A DNA stretch of 64,000 bases from Prinsepia uniflora (GCA_032719365.1 CM064863.1:65869583-65933582), one strand, 5' to 3'. Positions 22,050 to 35,352 are shown, numbered from the stretch's first letter. Notes: generated by a model from the letters alone, not told the origin. Numbers and translations are program-made.

Positions 22050-24551
22050 TAAGAAAACCACCCATACTCGGCTGTAAATTACCATAAAACAATACCTCTC
22101 ACCTCATGGCACAAATTTATACCTCACTTACCATATAACATGCTAACATGTCCGAGAATATAACATAGAGTACGCATAACATCATGTCAAACATGTTTAT
22201 TTCTAAAAAAGAAAATAAGCATGCTCGGAAATCACATAATAAAACATCATAAAATGTGCAATAATAGATTTATAAAACAATTTCCGAAAATGGGCCCACT
22301 CACAAATTGGTAGGGGAGTCAAAATCACCCGATGGGTCAAACCTGGTAAGCTCAAACTCGTCCCAATCCTAAATAATTCGAAACATGATGCTACTAACTA
22401 AAGTCCAAGTAAAATGATAATAAATATCACTTAAATCGAGTTAAACGGTGTTCAAACGACTCAAAAGGGGCTTAAAACATGCTTAAATGGCTTGAAAATG
22501 TCGCAAAAAAGCACGCACGCAATTTGAAATATTCCCTCATAATATTCCCCTATATTATTCCGTTTGAATTTTCCGTTAGTTGACCGTTAGAACTAACGGT
22601 TGACTAACGCTGACTAATGATGTTAACAATTAACCAACATTGACTATGACTCACCAGAGACGGCGATCAGACTGCAGTCGTCGACGATGGCCAACACACT
22701 GGAAATTTAAACATTAACCACATACAAAACAACCATTCGATTCTACTCATTCCCAAGAGAAATAATTGCACATGATTAAGGTGAGAGTCTACCTAGAGAA
22801 TCTTGGAGGCCGTTGGGAATCTCACAGTGGCGGTGCCCATTTCCAGAAACTAGCGAACTCTGTTTCACCATTAGCCTCATCGGAACTCACATGCAAGTAC
22901 ATCAAGAAAGAACTCTTAGTATGGCGAATCCAAAGACGTAAGTTTGAGTTCGAGGGTTACCTGGGTTGTGATCGATTTCTCTCTAAGTCATTCTTAGGGT
23001 CCAAAGTGGGTTGACCTTCTCGACCGTGATGATGGTGGCTTCACTGGTTCGCAATGTGTTTACTGAACTCGTAGGGGTGAGACGACGACGGTGCAGTTCT
23101 TCATCGGTGGTGGGGATGTTGGGATTCCAGCTTAATCATCTCGGGTCGAAGTCAAGTCCTTTATGGTTCAAACAGTTTTATCGTCGTACGACCGCATCTG
23201 GTGGCTCACGATCATGTACAGTGGGTTTGCGGTGACTGATGACGGGATAGGTGCAACAAGCTATCCTGGTTCAAAGATTATTGGTGGCTGCAGTAGTGGT
23301 CTTACCTCTGTCCTTATCGACGTGTTCGTCTTTCAAACACCTCGTACGACGGTCGATAGTGGAAGAGAGAGGGCTCAAAGTTGACTCCACCACAAGCTGG
23401 CATCCATAACCACTGTGGTTCGAAAGGGAGGGCTCGAAGTTTACTCAAGAGACAAAGAGGTCACCGAAATCCAATCCCTTCTGCAAGTTTCGAGAATTAA
23501 GGGAGGGTTTTTTTTTTGTCAAAATCCCTTCTCCTCTACCATCCAGCGGGTGGTATCAGTTATCCATCCAAAGATTGGGTTTTGGGCCTTGGGACAATTT
23601 TGTACTTAAAAGTCTTAAAGAAGAATTACACCAAGTTTTAGGGGTTTGGTCATTCGAAAAAGAATGGGCTCAACCCCCCAGAAATTAAAAGGAAGGTTTG
23701 GTTGCACTAAGGCTTGCTACAAAAGAAAAGGGAATTAATGAATCAACAAACACTTTAGGCTTAGGTTATAATTGGGTTGGATCCTTACCTAACAAGCCTA
23801 AGACTAGACATAGCCCAATACAAAACTTTAGGGTAATTTCGTAATTTAACAAAAAGGAAATCTCAATTTCAAATAATTTTGGGTACAAGATGTAACATTG
23901 TACAAGCAATCGAACTGAATTGCAAGCCTTTTCGTAAGATCCGAGAATTTCACCTCCTGTCAAAATCACTTCTAAGGGTCACTAACCATCCCAAGAAGAT
24001 AGTCGAAACTGCTCCGAGACGATATCTGATTGTCTCTAAACTTGTACCGTTAGATTCACAGGATCATGTACTCAAACTTTCATGTTAGTCGGATTTCCAA
24101 ACAGCGTGGCACGCGCCCCCACTGATCGTGGTAGTCACGCGCCACTATTCACTCATCTTCAACCTCTATTCCTCGACCGGTTTCTTGTAAACCAGGTTGT
24201 TTCAATCGACAACAAAACCCAGTTTAAACCTAGCGATTCTTTCAATGTTTTTCATCTTTTAAATGTTCAAATTCACCTTAGGACTACCAGAAGGAGATCC
24301 ATAAACTAAAAATGGAGAAAAATCACCTTCACACGATGATCCAAATCCACGACTTCAGCCATGGTTCCAATTTCCTCTCTAGTCGTGTCCCTACGTCCAA
24401 TCCTTCGAATTTTGGGCTTGTTGAAGTCGTATGATCACGCAGGACTGACCTGTGTGCTTGGTTTCAAGCTTCCACATCAACAACACCAACTTGGTGTTCA
24501 ACCCCAAATTTCTTCTCGGGTTTCATGGTGTTTTACACAGATCTGAGTTCA
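22050..24551 (-). repeat. Degraded minus-strand LTR, sister of 44690-46284
   Basis: It shares landmarks with 44690-46284: 'gggcccactcacaaattggtaggggagtc' against 'gttcactcactaactggttggggagtc', stretches of 'gaatattcc' type, and a 'gttgaccgttag' block. Short frames (for example 22766-23014) lack support. It continues after the nested solo LTR at 28796-28906. Confidence 0.42.
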
Positions 24552-25250
24552 TGTAATGACCTGTAAAGTCAGGAAAAGGAAAATGACCATTTTACCCCTA
24601 AAAGTAAAAAAATTGACCTTTTGAATTTGTGACTTTTTGAGAGTTTTACGAGGATCGATGGGTAGACCTTGGAATTCTGAGTCTGTTGACATGCGAAACT
24701 TAGAAATTGAATATCGAATAGGTTCACTATGGGCTCGGAAAGGGCTAGGGAAATATTTTCATTTTGCCACCAACGACATTTTAGTAATTTTGTAAGAAAG
24801 ACCTGGAAGATTCGAGAATTTTCTCCACAATTCCCTCCCATTATCTTCCCCGCTGACTTACTGTTATTTATATGTGTGTGTTTTAGTGTATAGAAGGAAT
24901 TCAGTGGGGATTGGCCGAATAAAGGACAAAAAAAAAGATAAAAACTGTGACTGGGAAGAGTTGTGAGACACGGCTAGGGAGAAGGAAGAAATAAGGGAGG
25001 AAAGAGAGAAGGGAGGAAAAAGAGAGATAGGGAGAGGTTGGAGAGGCTGAGGCTCTGCCAAACTCACAGCCATGGGCAAGTCTATGAAGCCCAAGAAATG
25101 GTCATGGGTAGGTATAACTTTTTGCCGCCTTGTTGTGGTTGTCTGAGGATCTTAGGATGCTAAGTGGGTTCTTAGGGTCATCTTGGAGTGAGGAAGAGAA
25201 ATTTTGGATCCTGAAGATAGCCCTGCAGAAAGTTGGAAAAACTGGCCAAA

Positions 25251-27881
25251 TGACACGACCCATCCGAATCCCCCCGGGATTATCACAGGATGTGCCAGGC
25301 TCCCGTCTGACACGAAGTGTCAGACAAGGGATAACTAAAAACCTCAGCCTGACCGGGGCTTCCAGAGCGTGCCAAGATTAGTGGAGGAGTGCGATGTCTC
25401 GTTCTCTGCTACAGCCCGCATCCGTGATCAACTTGAAAGGCATTAAAACCATTAGAAATTGTGAGTGGACGAAAATCAATAAGTTCATAAAACACATTTC
25501 ATAAAAGACATTTATGCCCTTCACTAAAAAGTATGCATGCATTCAAAAACCAGTAATCAAACCATTTACTTAAATAAACCATTAGGGCCTTAGCCCAAAA
25601 ACCGTCGATCCAAACATATGTGGGAACTCAGCCGAAAACCATAGAATACCAAAATCCGTAAATCCATATCCAAGTGGGTCACTTCCCAAATCCATAAACA
25701 CAACTCCATAAACACTGAAATACCATTTCATAAATCCAATAATCCATATTTACCAAATAACCATCCTCGGCATCCCAGATGCCTAGCGTCCCAGACGCTT
25801 GACGTCCCAGGTGTCATATCTCACGGTAATTGCAACGCGTGCTACCCGAGGTCTCTCCGGATCTATATCTCTAACATCCAAGATGTCTGACATCCCAAAC
25901 GTCTAATCATAGCAATCCTGCTCTTGAGTCATTATACGGTTTGGTCGATCCGTGCAGTGACCCCTCGCAGGCAATGCACCTTGACTACCCAGTGTCCCAG
26001 ACACTTGAAGGAGACCATCTACATGTCCTCGTATCCATATGGTATATGAAAAACAGTTTTATAAAGCCATTTCAAAACATCTCAAAGGGCCCAGCCCGGA
26101 ATTTCCATAAAACCATCACAAATCCACAAATCTGATTTCTCAAATCCAAAACCATTTATCAAAATCCATTTATGGGTCTCCGACCTGAAATCACATTCAT
26201 AAAACACAACTGGGCCTTATGCCTGATTTCGTAAATCAACTGGGCCCTTGGCCCGATGCCTCATTCAATCAAATGGACTCCAAGTCCGATAGTTCGTAAA
26301 CCAAATGGGTCTCAAGCCCAATTCCATATTTCCAAATCCAAAACCATACCATTGAACCATTATTAAAACCACAATCACCTATAACCACAGTATAAAATCG
26401 AAATACGTGCAAATATGGGATTACCTCGAAATACGTGCAACCATGTAAATCACCAATGCCACAATCATCACTATAGAAATCACATATATAAAACATATAA
26501 AACAGTTATGCATGCATCACAGTTTAGAAAACAATGTCCACTCACAGACCGTCCTACGCTGCCACCTCGATACGTGTACCATACGCCCTTCCGATCTACA
26601 TCACTATCACCAAGACATCCAAACCTGTCCAAACCATAGTAGAGGGTTACTAACTACCTTATTAACCTATCATTAAATGCCCAAAAATTTACCAAATTTT
26701 TAAACGTATTTTACATAGACTTTAAACCTTCGGACACCCAAAAATACCCCGAAACGATGTCCGATCGACACGAAACCAGTCCCAAAATGGTCGTTACATC
26801 GAAAGGATGATTTCACATGCTGAACATTTTCCCAAAAAGTCCCCCACGTGACCCCACGCATCACCGAAAGGCGCTGCGCGTGGGCTTCATGCGCATGCAC
26901 TGTTCATCACTTTCAACCTCAGGTGAACCGGTCCGGTCTGGTCTAACCTGGACAGCTGGTCCGACTGAACCGGCATAATCGGTTCACACCTATAACTTCC
27001 ATGTTTTTGGTCCTTTTTGTCCATTTTCATTCCTACACCTTCATCTAATCATTCCTAATCGATTTATGACTTCAAAACACGAAATTTAGGTCGAGATAAT
27101 ACCTTCCCGATTCGAAGGACAACCAGCCAAACTTCCTCCGTCGACTGCTCCCAGCTCTGGCCACCGTTCACCTTGATGCCAAGCTCCCTGAGCTCGTCTC
27201 ACTCTCAAGTACCTCACCCAATCCATAGTAACGATCAATACTCGCCCAAACCAAAAAGACCATTTTTGAACTCAAACCGGTTTACAGGTTCGATTTCATT
27301 ACCTCGCTGTCGCGACCTCTGTCGTGGACACCACCGTGATCACCTTGACGTCTTCTCTAACTTCCATTCACGGTTCACAAGCTAAAGGTGAAGATTGTAG
27401 GGTGTTCAAGTAGAATTGGGTTTGGTTGTTCACGGTTTTAGGAGAAAATGAATGAGTGATCGATCGAAGGGGAGAGAGAAATATCCCACAGTGTGGGGGA
27501 ATCGGCCAATCAGATAAGGGACAGATGTCACTTACTAATTGGTCCACCCAAATTTCCAATCCAATCCAAACCTGCCACATGTCAATTTCTCGGTTTGCAT
27601 GAATAGTGTTATAAATAGTTTTAGATCCGTAACTTCTCCGCCGAACCTCCGATTTCGACGTGCCGCATTTCTACGTACTCGTAACGTCCCGATCTACGTC
27701 ACAGTCATCGGTCAAAATCCATTTGACTGCTCGATTCAAAAGTCAACATTTTGCCCAATTCTAGGCACAAAATCGTTATTTCGCACCGTCCATCCGAATT
27801 CACTTAACTAATCCCTGATTAGTCATTCTAAATCCATGATTAATTAATACTTAATCCCAATATTCGGGACGGGTCGTTACA
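25251..27881 (-). mobile_element. Solo LTR (minus), 2631 bp
   Basis: On the plus strand it runs from TGACACGACCC to GGGTCGTTACA. The flanks CCAAA (25246-25250) and CTAAA (27882-27886) fit a decayed 5-bp duplication. It contains the GTCTGACAC stem-loop (25305-25325), GTGAGTGGAC (25460), two ATGCATGCAT sites, GTCCACTCACAG (26536), hairpin-array units at 26076-26330 and the conserved 38-codon frame at 26700-26816. Confidence 0.8.
26700..26816 (-). other. Conserved 38-codon LTR frame (GTG-initial copy)
   Basis: The minus strand reads VKSSFRCNDHFGTGF and on to a TAA after 38 codons. It aligns without gaps to the frames at 29951, 32362, 38387 and 50658. The first codon is GTG where others have ATG. 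Confidence 0.35.
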
Positions 27882-28781
27882 CTAAACCTCCAAAGTAAGA
27901 GTCCTCAATTTATAGTTCTTTTTTCCTAGTTTGTGATCATAGATCCTCTTTTCGTTTAGTTTAGAATAGTTTAGACGTGGATAAAAAGAAAACCGATGGA
28001 TTTTGAGGGAATCATGGTCGACTCTGGTCGCCACGTTGGGCGACCCGGGTTGTAGACCCAGCTAGAGGTTGCTGGTGGTAGGCCCTCGAGTGAGGCCCAC
28101 AAGCAGAGACCTTCACGGGCATGTTAGAGCGCGTGCGACGGTCGCTCTGGTAGCGATCAATATGAAAGTTCTATGTTATGGAATTCTGATTTCAATGGTA
28201 TATTTCTTGGATAAATTGGACTTCATTTTGGTACATTTTGGACGTTAAACATAATATGTTAGTATGTTAATGTTTTAATTGTGGAAAATTATGGGAACTA
28301 AGCGAGTGAGGCCCATACGTTATAATTGAAATCTTATTATATTTGATGGATATGAGTGACCTTATTTTCCTTAATTATTATGAATACATGTTTATACCTT
28401 GATTTGCTTCATTATTTGGAATGGTCTTATGTGTGTATATTTGAGTTATAGTTTGATTATGCTTTATATTCTTTAAATGTGATTTTTGAAATTTACGAGG
28501 AGTTATGTGGAAGTGAAGTATTTTATTGATATTAATTTTGTGATTGATAAAGCAAACTAACAATGATTTTAATAACAAAAATAAAACCCAAACATGGTTC
28601 AGTTATTAGATTCTTACACTCACACGAGGTAAGAGGGTTGGACATGGGCGGAACCTCGTAGGAGTGGACATATTTTGGTTAATTTAATAAAAGTTGGACT
28701 TGAATAAAGTTAGTAGTATATTTTTTCTGACAAGAAGTGTCAAACGGGAGCAAGATCATTCTAACTTTTAAGGACATTTAG

Positions 28782-28890
28782 GACGGGTTCTGTTAGTTCA
28801 ACCCTCTTCCCCTCTCAGCCTCATCTTGGAAATTTATGACGGGTCTTGTTAATTCACCCATCTTCCCCTCTCATCCTCGTCTTCTTCCTC
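28782..28890 (+). repeat. 56-bp tandem duplication across a solo-LTR boundary
   Basis: The LTR end plus flank ('gacgggttctgttagttca...cttcccctctcagcc') is repeated, with differences, from 28838 ('gacgggtcttgttaattca...cttcccctctcatcc'). The unit includes both LTR end and host DNA, so it arose after the solo LTR inserted. Confidence 0.55.
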
Positions 28891-29950
28891 TCCTTATTAC
28901 CTCCCCTGTAACAACCCGTCCCAAATTCTATGGATTAATTAAGGATTGATTATGGATTAGTGAGGCTAATCGGAGATTAGTCGAGAATTATCGAACGTTC
29001 AGGGCAAAATTACAATTTTGCCTCTAGACGAGGGCAAAAAGATAAATTTTGACCCGGGAGGTCCAATGCCGAAGAACTGAGGACCATTACGTAGATCGTG
29101 TCAATCGGAGTCTGTAGACAGGTGGCATGTTGAAATCAGACATTCAACGGGAAAGTTACGGGTCACGAAAGATTTTGGGAACTATTTATGATGACACGTT
29201 TTACGAGGCAAGTTGACTTTTTCCTTTTGACTTATGTGGGTCCAAATATTTATGCAAACCAAGGGATGAGTGACAAGTGTCACTCATCCATTGCCCATTA
29301 CGATCACATACATGCACCCACTCCCTTATCTGTTTCATTCATTCGACCAAACCTGAAACCTCATTGAACCACCAACCCAATCCTCCCCCCTCACCTGTAT
29401 AGACTGAGAGAGACTGAGAGTAAGGTTGAGGATATGACGATGACGGCGAGGAGGCGGCAGAACTACCGTGGACGGCGAAGGAGCTCACGGTGAAAAGGTA
29501 AAAACCCGAACCTGTGGTTTTTGAAAATTCAAAATTGGGCTTTGCACGTTGTTGAGGGCCTAGGTCGATTCTAACATGTTTTTAGGGTTCAGGCGACCCA
29601 TTTCGGATGGAAGTAGAAGGTGGAGGATGGCTATGTGGTGCAGTTAGGAAGCTTGAAAAATGGTCGTGCGGGTTCTTGATCGAACAGGTATCTTCCAGGC
29701 CGTTTTTCCAATTTTTGAGTTGATAGATTGGTTGCATAGTATGGGACGAAGGGTTAGGAATTGAAAGGATTGAAAAGGGTTGAAAATTTGGAGATAACCG
29801 GCCTCGCTGGTTTGGTGGGACCGAAAACCAGAGAACCAGTTCGTTTGGAGGTTGAAGACAAATAGTGTTCCGGCGCGTGAAGCCCGCGCATAGCGCCTTT
29901 GGGAGGAACGTGGGGGCGCGTGGGGCACTATTTGGGGATGAGTTCAACAT

Positions 29951-30067
29951 ATGAAATCATCCTTTCGACGTAACGAAAATTTTGGGACAAGTTTCGAGTC
30001 GATTAGACATCATTTCTATAAAGTTCAGGATGTCCGAAATTTTAGGATCGAGTTTAAATACGTTTAA
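29951..30067 (+). other. Conserved 38-codon LTR frame (outer LARD 5' LTR)
   Basis: It starts ATG and ends TAA, reading MKSSFRRNENFGTSF and on to the stop. Its length matches the frames in four other LTRs, with no indel. Whether it is translated is unknown. Confidence 0.4.
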
Positions 30068-31435
30068 AAAACCTGGAAAATTAGTGGGCTTTAATGAGAG
30101 GTAATTAACGTAGTTAGTAACCCTATAGTATGATTTAGATAGGTCTAGGAGTTTCGGTGATGGTAATTAGCCCGGGGAGGCTTATGGTGCGCGTATCAAT
30201 GTGCAGCTTGGACGGTCTGTGAGAGGACTTTGTTTTATGAATTGATGCATGCATAAATGTTTTACATGTGTTTTATATCGATGATTTGAGTTGCTATGAG
30301 TGCATGTGATTTAAATATGAATTGTTTGGCCTTGTCGGAGGAAAATGTGTTCTTGCACGTATGTCCAGATTTCCTGTTTTATGTGATACCTTGGGCTTAG
30401 GCTGGGTTTTATATGTCAAGACCGGTCCCAAATCCCCTGGGATTAACGTGGGACCCGCCTGATCCCGTCTGACACGAAGTGTCAGACCAGGGAAAATTCC
30501 ATCTTTAGCCCTCGCCAGGGCTATCAGAGTGCATCAGGATCATTGAAGGATGGGAGTGATGTCTCGTGTCTGCTACAGCCCGCATCCGCGATCAACCTGA
30601 AGGGCATTAAAACACGAAAACTGTGAGTGGACAAAATAATATCTTAATAAAAACATTTTCATACAAAGACATTTATGCCCTTCAATAAAAGCATATCCAT
30701 GCATTCAAATACCATTTAGCAAACGTTCATAAAAACCATTTGAAAACATTCTCAAAATCATTCAAGGGTTCATGCCCGGCCCCATAAACCGTCATGACCC
30801 ATCAATCCATTTAGGTCCCTGGCCCGAAATCACAATTCAAAAACCGTAGGTCAAATCAATAGGGACTCCGCCCAAATCACATCATATGGGTCTCAGCCCA
30901 AAACCTTTCTCAGTGAAATACGAAAACATACCATACGGGGTTTCTGCACCAAACCACTTTCCAAAATATAAAATATGGAACACGGGGTCTCCGCCCCCAA
31001 ATCACTTTCATAAAACCTCATACGTACCGACATATGTATAACCCATCCGCGACACTTCCGAGAAGATACCAACTCGGGGCACACAGCCCCTAGGGAACAC
31101 ATCCCCGATAAATGTCACGATATCATCTATATCTAGTGTGCACACTACTCGGGGTCTCACTCAGAGTCTTCTCCCAGGAATCTCCATCTGGGAGGCTCAA
31201 TCTCTGGATCTAGTCTGAGCTCTCTCTCTGGATCTAGTCCACATATCTCTCCGAAATCTGGTCCGGGACCACAACAATAGTAACCTCCACTCCTGGAACG
31301 GGATCCCTATAGAGATACCCACTCTGGTCTGTGGATCGTCACTCTCCAGGTCGACGTGGAAGGAGACCATATAAATCATATGGAGGGTTCATTCAATTCA
31401 ATTCTTTTCTTTCTTTCTCAAATCACTTTTCAACT

Positions 31436-31874
31436 GGGTCTCATACCCGATTCATCTCTACAGGATTCCTTGAATCCGATTCAAATCACTTTCACAGGCC
31501 TTAGCCTAAATCCTCAGTTCAATAGGGTCTCATGCCCGAATTCTCATTTCACACACTGAACTAGGACTCAAACCCGATTTCACAATCAAAAGGGCCTCAA
31601 GCTCGATACCACGACTAACTGGGCCTCAAGCCCGAACCGTAAAGCAACAGGACCTCACGTCCGATTTCACAACCAACGGGGCCTTAAGCCCGATACTACA
31701 GTCAAAGGGGCCTCCAGCCCGATATTACAACCAAATGGGCCTCAAGCCAGAACCCGTAAACCAACGGGACCCTCGGTCCAATCGTATAACATAAATGGAC
31801 CCTAGGTCCGATTCCTCGTCAATTCAAATGGACTCCAAGTCTGATAGTTTGTAAACCAAATGGGTCTCATGCCC
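31436..31874 (-). repeat. Array of about 15 short hairpins with varying stems
   Basis: Thirteen-nucleotide inverted repeats, mostly a 4-bp stem and 5-nt loop, recur about every 30 bp, often followed by CGAT/CGAA and A-rich spacers. Stems differ but usually pair: GGGT/ACCC (31436), GGAT/ATCC (31463), GGGC/GCCC (31621), GGAC/GTCC (31650), GGAC with loop CCTCG (31767) and with loop CCTAG (31797). A few units are imperfect. Confidence 0.85.
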
Positions 31875-32245
31875 GATTTCATATTTCCTCAAATCCAAAA
31901 CCAATTCATTGAACCCTCATTGAAAACGTAGCACGTATAAGCATCGTATAAAATCGTAAATCTCGAAATACGTGCAAATACATAAATCCAAGGCTACCAC
32001 AAACAAATGCACTCATGGCATCACAAAACATATATTAAAACAATTATAAAACATTTATGCATGCATCGAATTCGAAAGAAATGGCCACTCACAGACTGTC
32101 TGAAGCCGGACCTCGATATGCGTGCCATAATCGTCTCCTGGGTCAAACATTGCCTCCGGGATTCCCGAACCTGGCCAAATTCATTTAAAGGGTTACTAAT
32201 AGCCTCACTAATCTCTCATTGAAGTCCCATAATTTTCCCGATTTT

Positions 32246-32362
32246 CTAACTATTTTTAAAACGGAACTTAAACCTTCGGACAGACCGAAACCTATTGAAA
32301 CGATGTCCGATTGACACGAGACCAGTCCCAAAATGTTCGTTACATCGAATAGATGATTTCAT
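32246..32362 (-). other. Conserved 38-codon LTR frame (inner LARD, left LTR)
   Basis: The minus strand reads ATG...TAG, starting MKSSIRCNEHFGTGLVSIGH. It has the same length as the frames in the other LTRs. Confidence 0.4.
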
Positions 32363-35352
32363 ATGTTAAACACTTCCCCAAATTATTGTTCACGTGCCCT
32401 CACGCACCACAAGAAATCCCTGTGCACTATTCATCATCTTCCACACACAGCCGACCGGTCCAGCTGGTTCACCTGGTTTGGCTGGTCCAACTGGACCAGC
32501 GTGACCGGTTCACGGCTCTAGACTCTCCATTTTTCATCCTACTTCTTCCTTTTTGATTCCTTTCTTCCTAATTTGATGTTTTCTGTCAATTCCAATCCTT
32601 AAACTCAACCAAAAACATCTAAATCCCATGGTTTGATTTTGAACCAAACGGTTCAATGTTCCTAACTTCCTCCCATGGCTTCACAGCCGTCCTAAGCGTC
32701 CTAAAAGCATCCTAACACATTCCTAAGAACCCATTTAATTCATTAAAACCATCAAAAATGACCCATAACATCAAAGATGGAAAATGGATCAAAATGGGCT
32801 TAACCGGGTACCTGTTCGGGGTTCAAGGCCGCCGTCCACGGCGGTGTGGCTTCCAGCCGGCCACCATCATCCACCCATCCTCCTCTCAGCCTCTGGGCCT
32901 TTCCATGATGTTCAAAGGGGGTAAGGATTTGGTTTTAGGGTGAATGGTTGGGTGAGAAAATGAGATCGGGTTGTTTGTTTAGGGAGAAAGAAAATGATCG
33001 ATGCAATGGGGAGATACATGAATATGTGTGAGATGTGCAATGGATGGGTGACACTTGTCACTCATCCATTGGGCCTCCAAAAAGCTGGGCCCACTACAGT
33101 CCAAATAAGTTCCCGTCTCGAAAAACGTGCAATAGTACTTTCATACTTCCGTGAACCGTAACTTCTCTGTCGTACGTTCGAATTCGACATACCGCCTGTC
33201 TACGGATTCGTATCGTCCCGATCTATGTAATAGTCTTCGGCCCTCGGCCATCGGACCTCTTGGGTCAAAAGTCAACTTTTTGCTCCTATTCATCCAAATT
33301 ACCAAATTGCTCGAACTTCCAAACGTCATAACTTCTTCCTCGAATTTCGGAATTGAGCGTGCCACCTGTCTATGAACTCGTGACGTCACGAACTACGTCA
33401 CGGTCATTGGCCAAAGTCCATTTGACGACCTGAACGAAAAGTCAATGATTTGCCCATTCCAAGGGTAAAATCGTCATTTCGCCCAAACATATGTTAATCT
33501 TCGTCTAATCTCCGATTAGCCTTCGATTAGCGAGGATAATCCATCATTAATTCCTAATTAATCCCGTTAATTAGGGACGGGTCGTCACAAACTTCCCCCC
33601 TTAAAGAATTTCTTCCTCGAAATTCAAATCGACTCGATTCCACACCCAAACTGTGGAATCCAACCATGTCCCTCGATTCAGATCGCTGCACCCATACGAG
33701 AATACTCGTATAGCATTACACGTCCAACACACTTACCGTACTCAACGTTATCGTCCTCGGTATGTACCGTCATCGGAGTCTTCAAAGCTCCAATTCATTC
33801 TCGAGAATTACACGTCTTCTCGTGTGTCTCACTCGAGACAATTGTTGACACTCGTCGATCTCGCCTGTCACTCACTTTGACAGGTGAGTAATACGAGACT
33901 GACATCTAAATTACTTTGCAGTCTGACACTCTAACACTTCCATCTGACAGTCGTCAAGTTGGAAACGCATCCCCACTTAGGGTTATCACATCTAAGTTGA
34001 CATCCTGATCAGCATCTGATCAAACAACATTCTATAGATCCTGCCATCACCATGGCACGAATCCCAACTCATAGGTCATCCTCAGACCTATGCCCAAACT
34101 GACTCTAACTACTCGCACGAATCAGCTCTCTCAGATTCCTATACTGAAAACTGACTCTAAGGAGAGTCTCATCAATTATACCTATCCGAACTCGTCGGAT
34201 ACCTATCAATCCGTAACCACGATATGTCACGACTTCGTGACCAGCAGGCAACTCCCGGCGCCACTGCGCTACTCTGATCTCGACTCGTTCTCGAATCCTC
34301 GCATCATATCTCCCATCACTCGGTGATACCACTTGTCATCTAAACTCATCTCGAGTCTCCAATCTCACTTATCGGATCTAATCCGATCACCACTCACGTC
34401 CATCTAGGACTCTATCCAAACTACAACGTACTCGTACTCTAGGGCACTCTCAACCCGACCTATTGATTAATCGTGATCAATCCCATCATCGAACGCGCAC
34501 AACACTCTGATGCACCTATACCACAACAACATTTGGGCGCCCCCGACCTACACAAGGACTGTGCTCTAGCAACGTCCAACCACATACTACTGTCCACACT
34601 CAACCATGGTCCGGACCTCATCCGTCTGTCACCAGGCGAACATCCCAACAACACCTCGACACTCACTCGTCACATCATATGACGCTAAACACCATCTACC
34701 CGTCACGTCAATCAAATTGACCCACAGCCTAGGTGTTCAGTTCTTACACCATCTTGAACTCCTAGCTGTCACAACACTCCTCGTCGTCCCACCTAGGAAC
34801 GAATCCAGGAGAATCTAAGTTGATGACATCAAAATTCATCATATGTCATCCTCCGGCACTCAGCACTGTCTACCAAGGAGTCACATTCAGTGACCTCAGA
34901 TTACTCATCACCAAAGCGGAATCAGGTGCTCCTCTCAACGTCTCAGTCACAACTTCTCTTGATTCCGAAGTTCCAATCACGTAGGAACCATGCCTCTTTT
35001 CCAATTACTTAACTCACTCATCAACGAGTATTTTCGTGTCCTATAGATAATCAATTTCCAAGTCCTCAACTCAAGAGGTATGGTCAACCGTAATCAACCA
35101 ACACCAATCCGTAATGGACTATCAAGTCCTCAACGCAACCGGACACCATCCACGCGTCCATGACTATCGTACACGCGGTTACACTCCTTCCAAGTGGAAT
35201 TCACGCAATTTAACCTTGAGTCGCGTACTACCAAAATGGAAAAACCAACTCATACGTCATAAGACGTCACTTACGCCATCCATTCGTACCTGGATCTCAC
35301 GTTTTACTTCAATAATTACAACTTCTGAGTACATCCTCGCGACCCAATCTCA

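Larger units (their letters stand above)
24552..28795 (+). mobile_element. Solo LTR (plus), interrupted by a second solo LTR
   Basis: The outer parts are 24552-25250 and 27882-28795, about 1.6 kb together. It starts TGTAATGACC and ends 'gacgggttctgtta'. A perfect 5-bp duplication GTTCA flanks it (24547-24551 and 28796-28800). No internal region or second LTR is present, so unequal recombination removed the rest. Confidence 0.78.
30414..33589 (-). repeat. Inner LARD LTR (3' LTR in element orientation)
   Basis: On the plus strand it runs from TGTCAAGACCGG to GACGGGTCGTCACA. It contains the perfect GTCTGACAC-GAA-GTGTCAGAC stem-loop (30467-30487), GTGAGTGGAC near 30623, the hairpin array (31436-31874), ATGCATGCAT near 32057, CCACTCACAG near 32082, the 38-codon frame (32246-32362) and the GAGTGACA-type palindrome (33042-33067). 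Confidence 0.92.

Noticed and set aside
25130..25381. 83-codon frame at an LTR junction
   Set aside because: It crosses the solo-LTR boundary at 25251; no motif.
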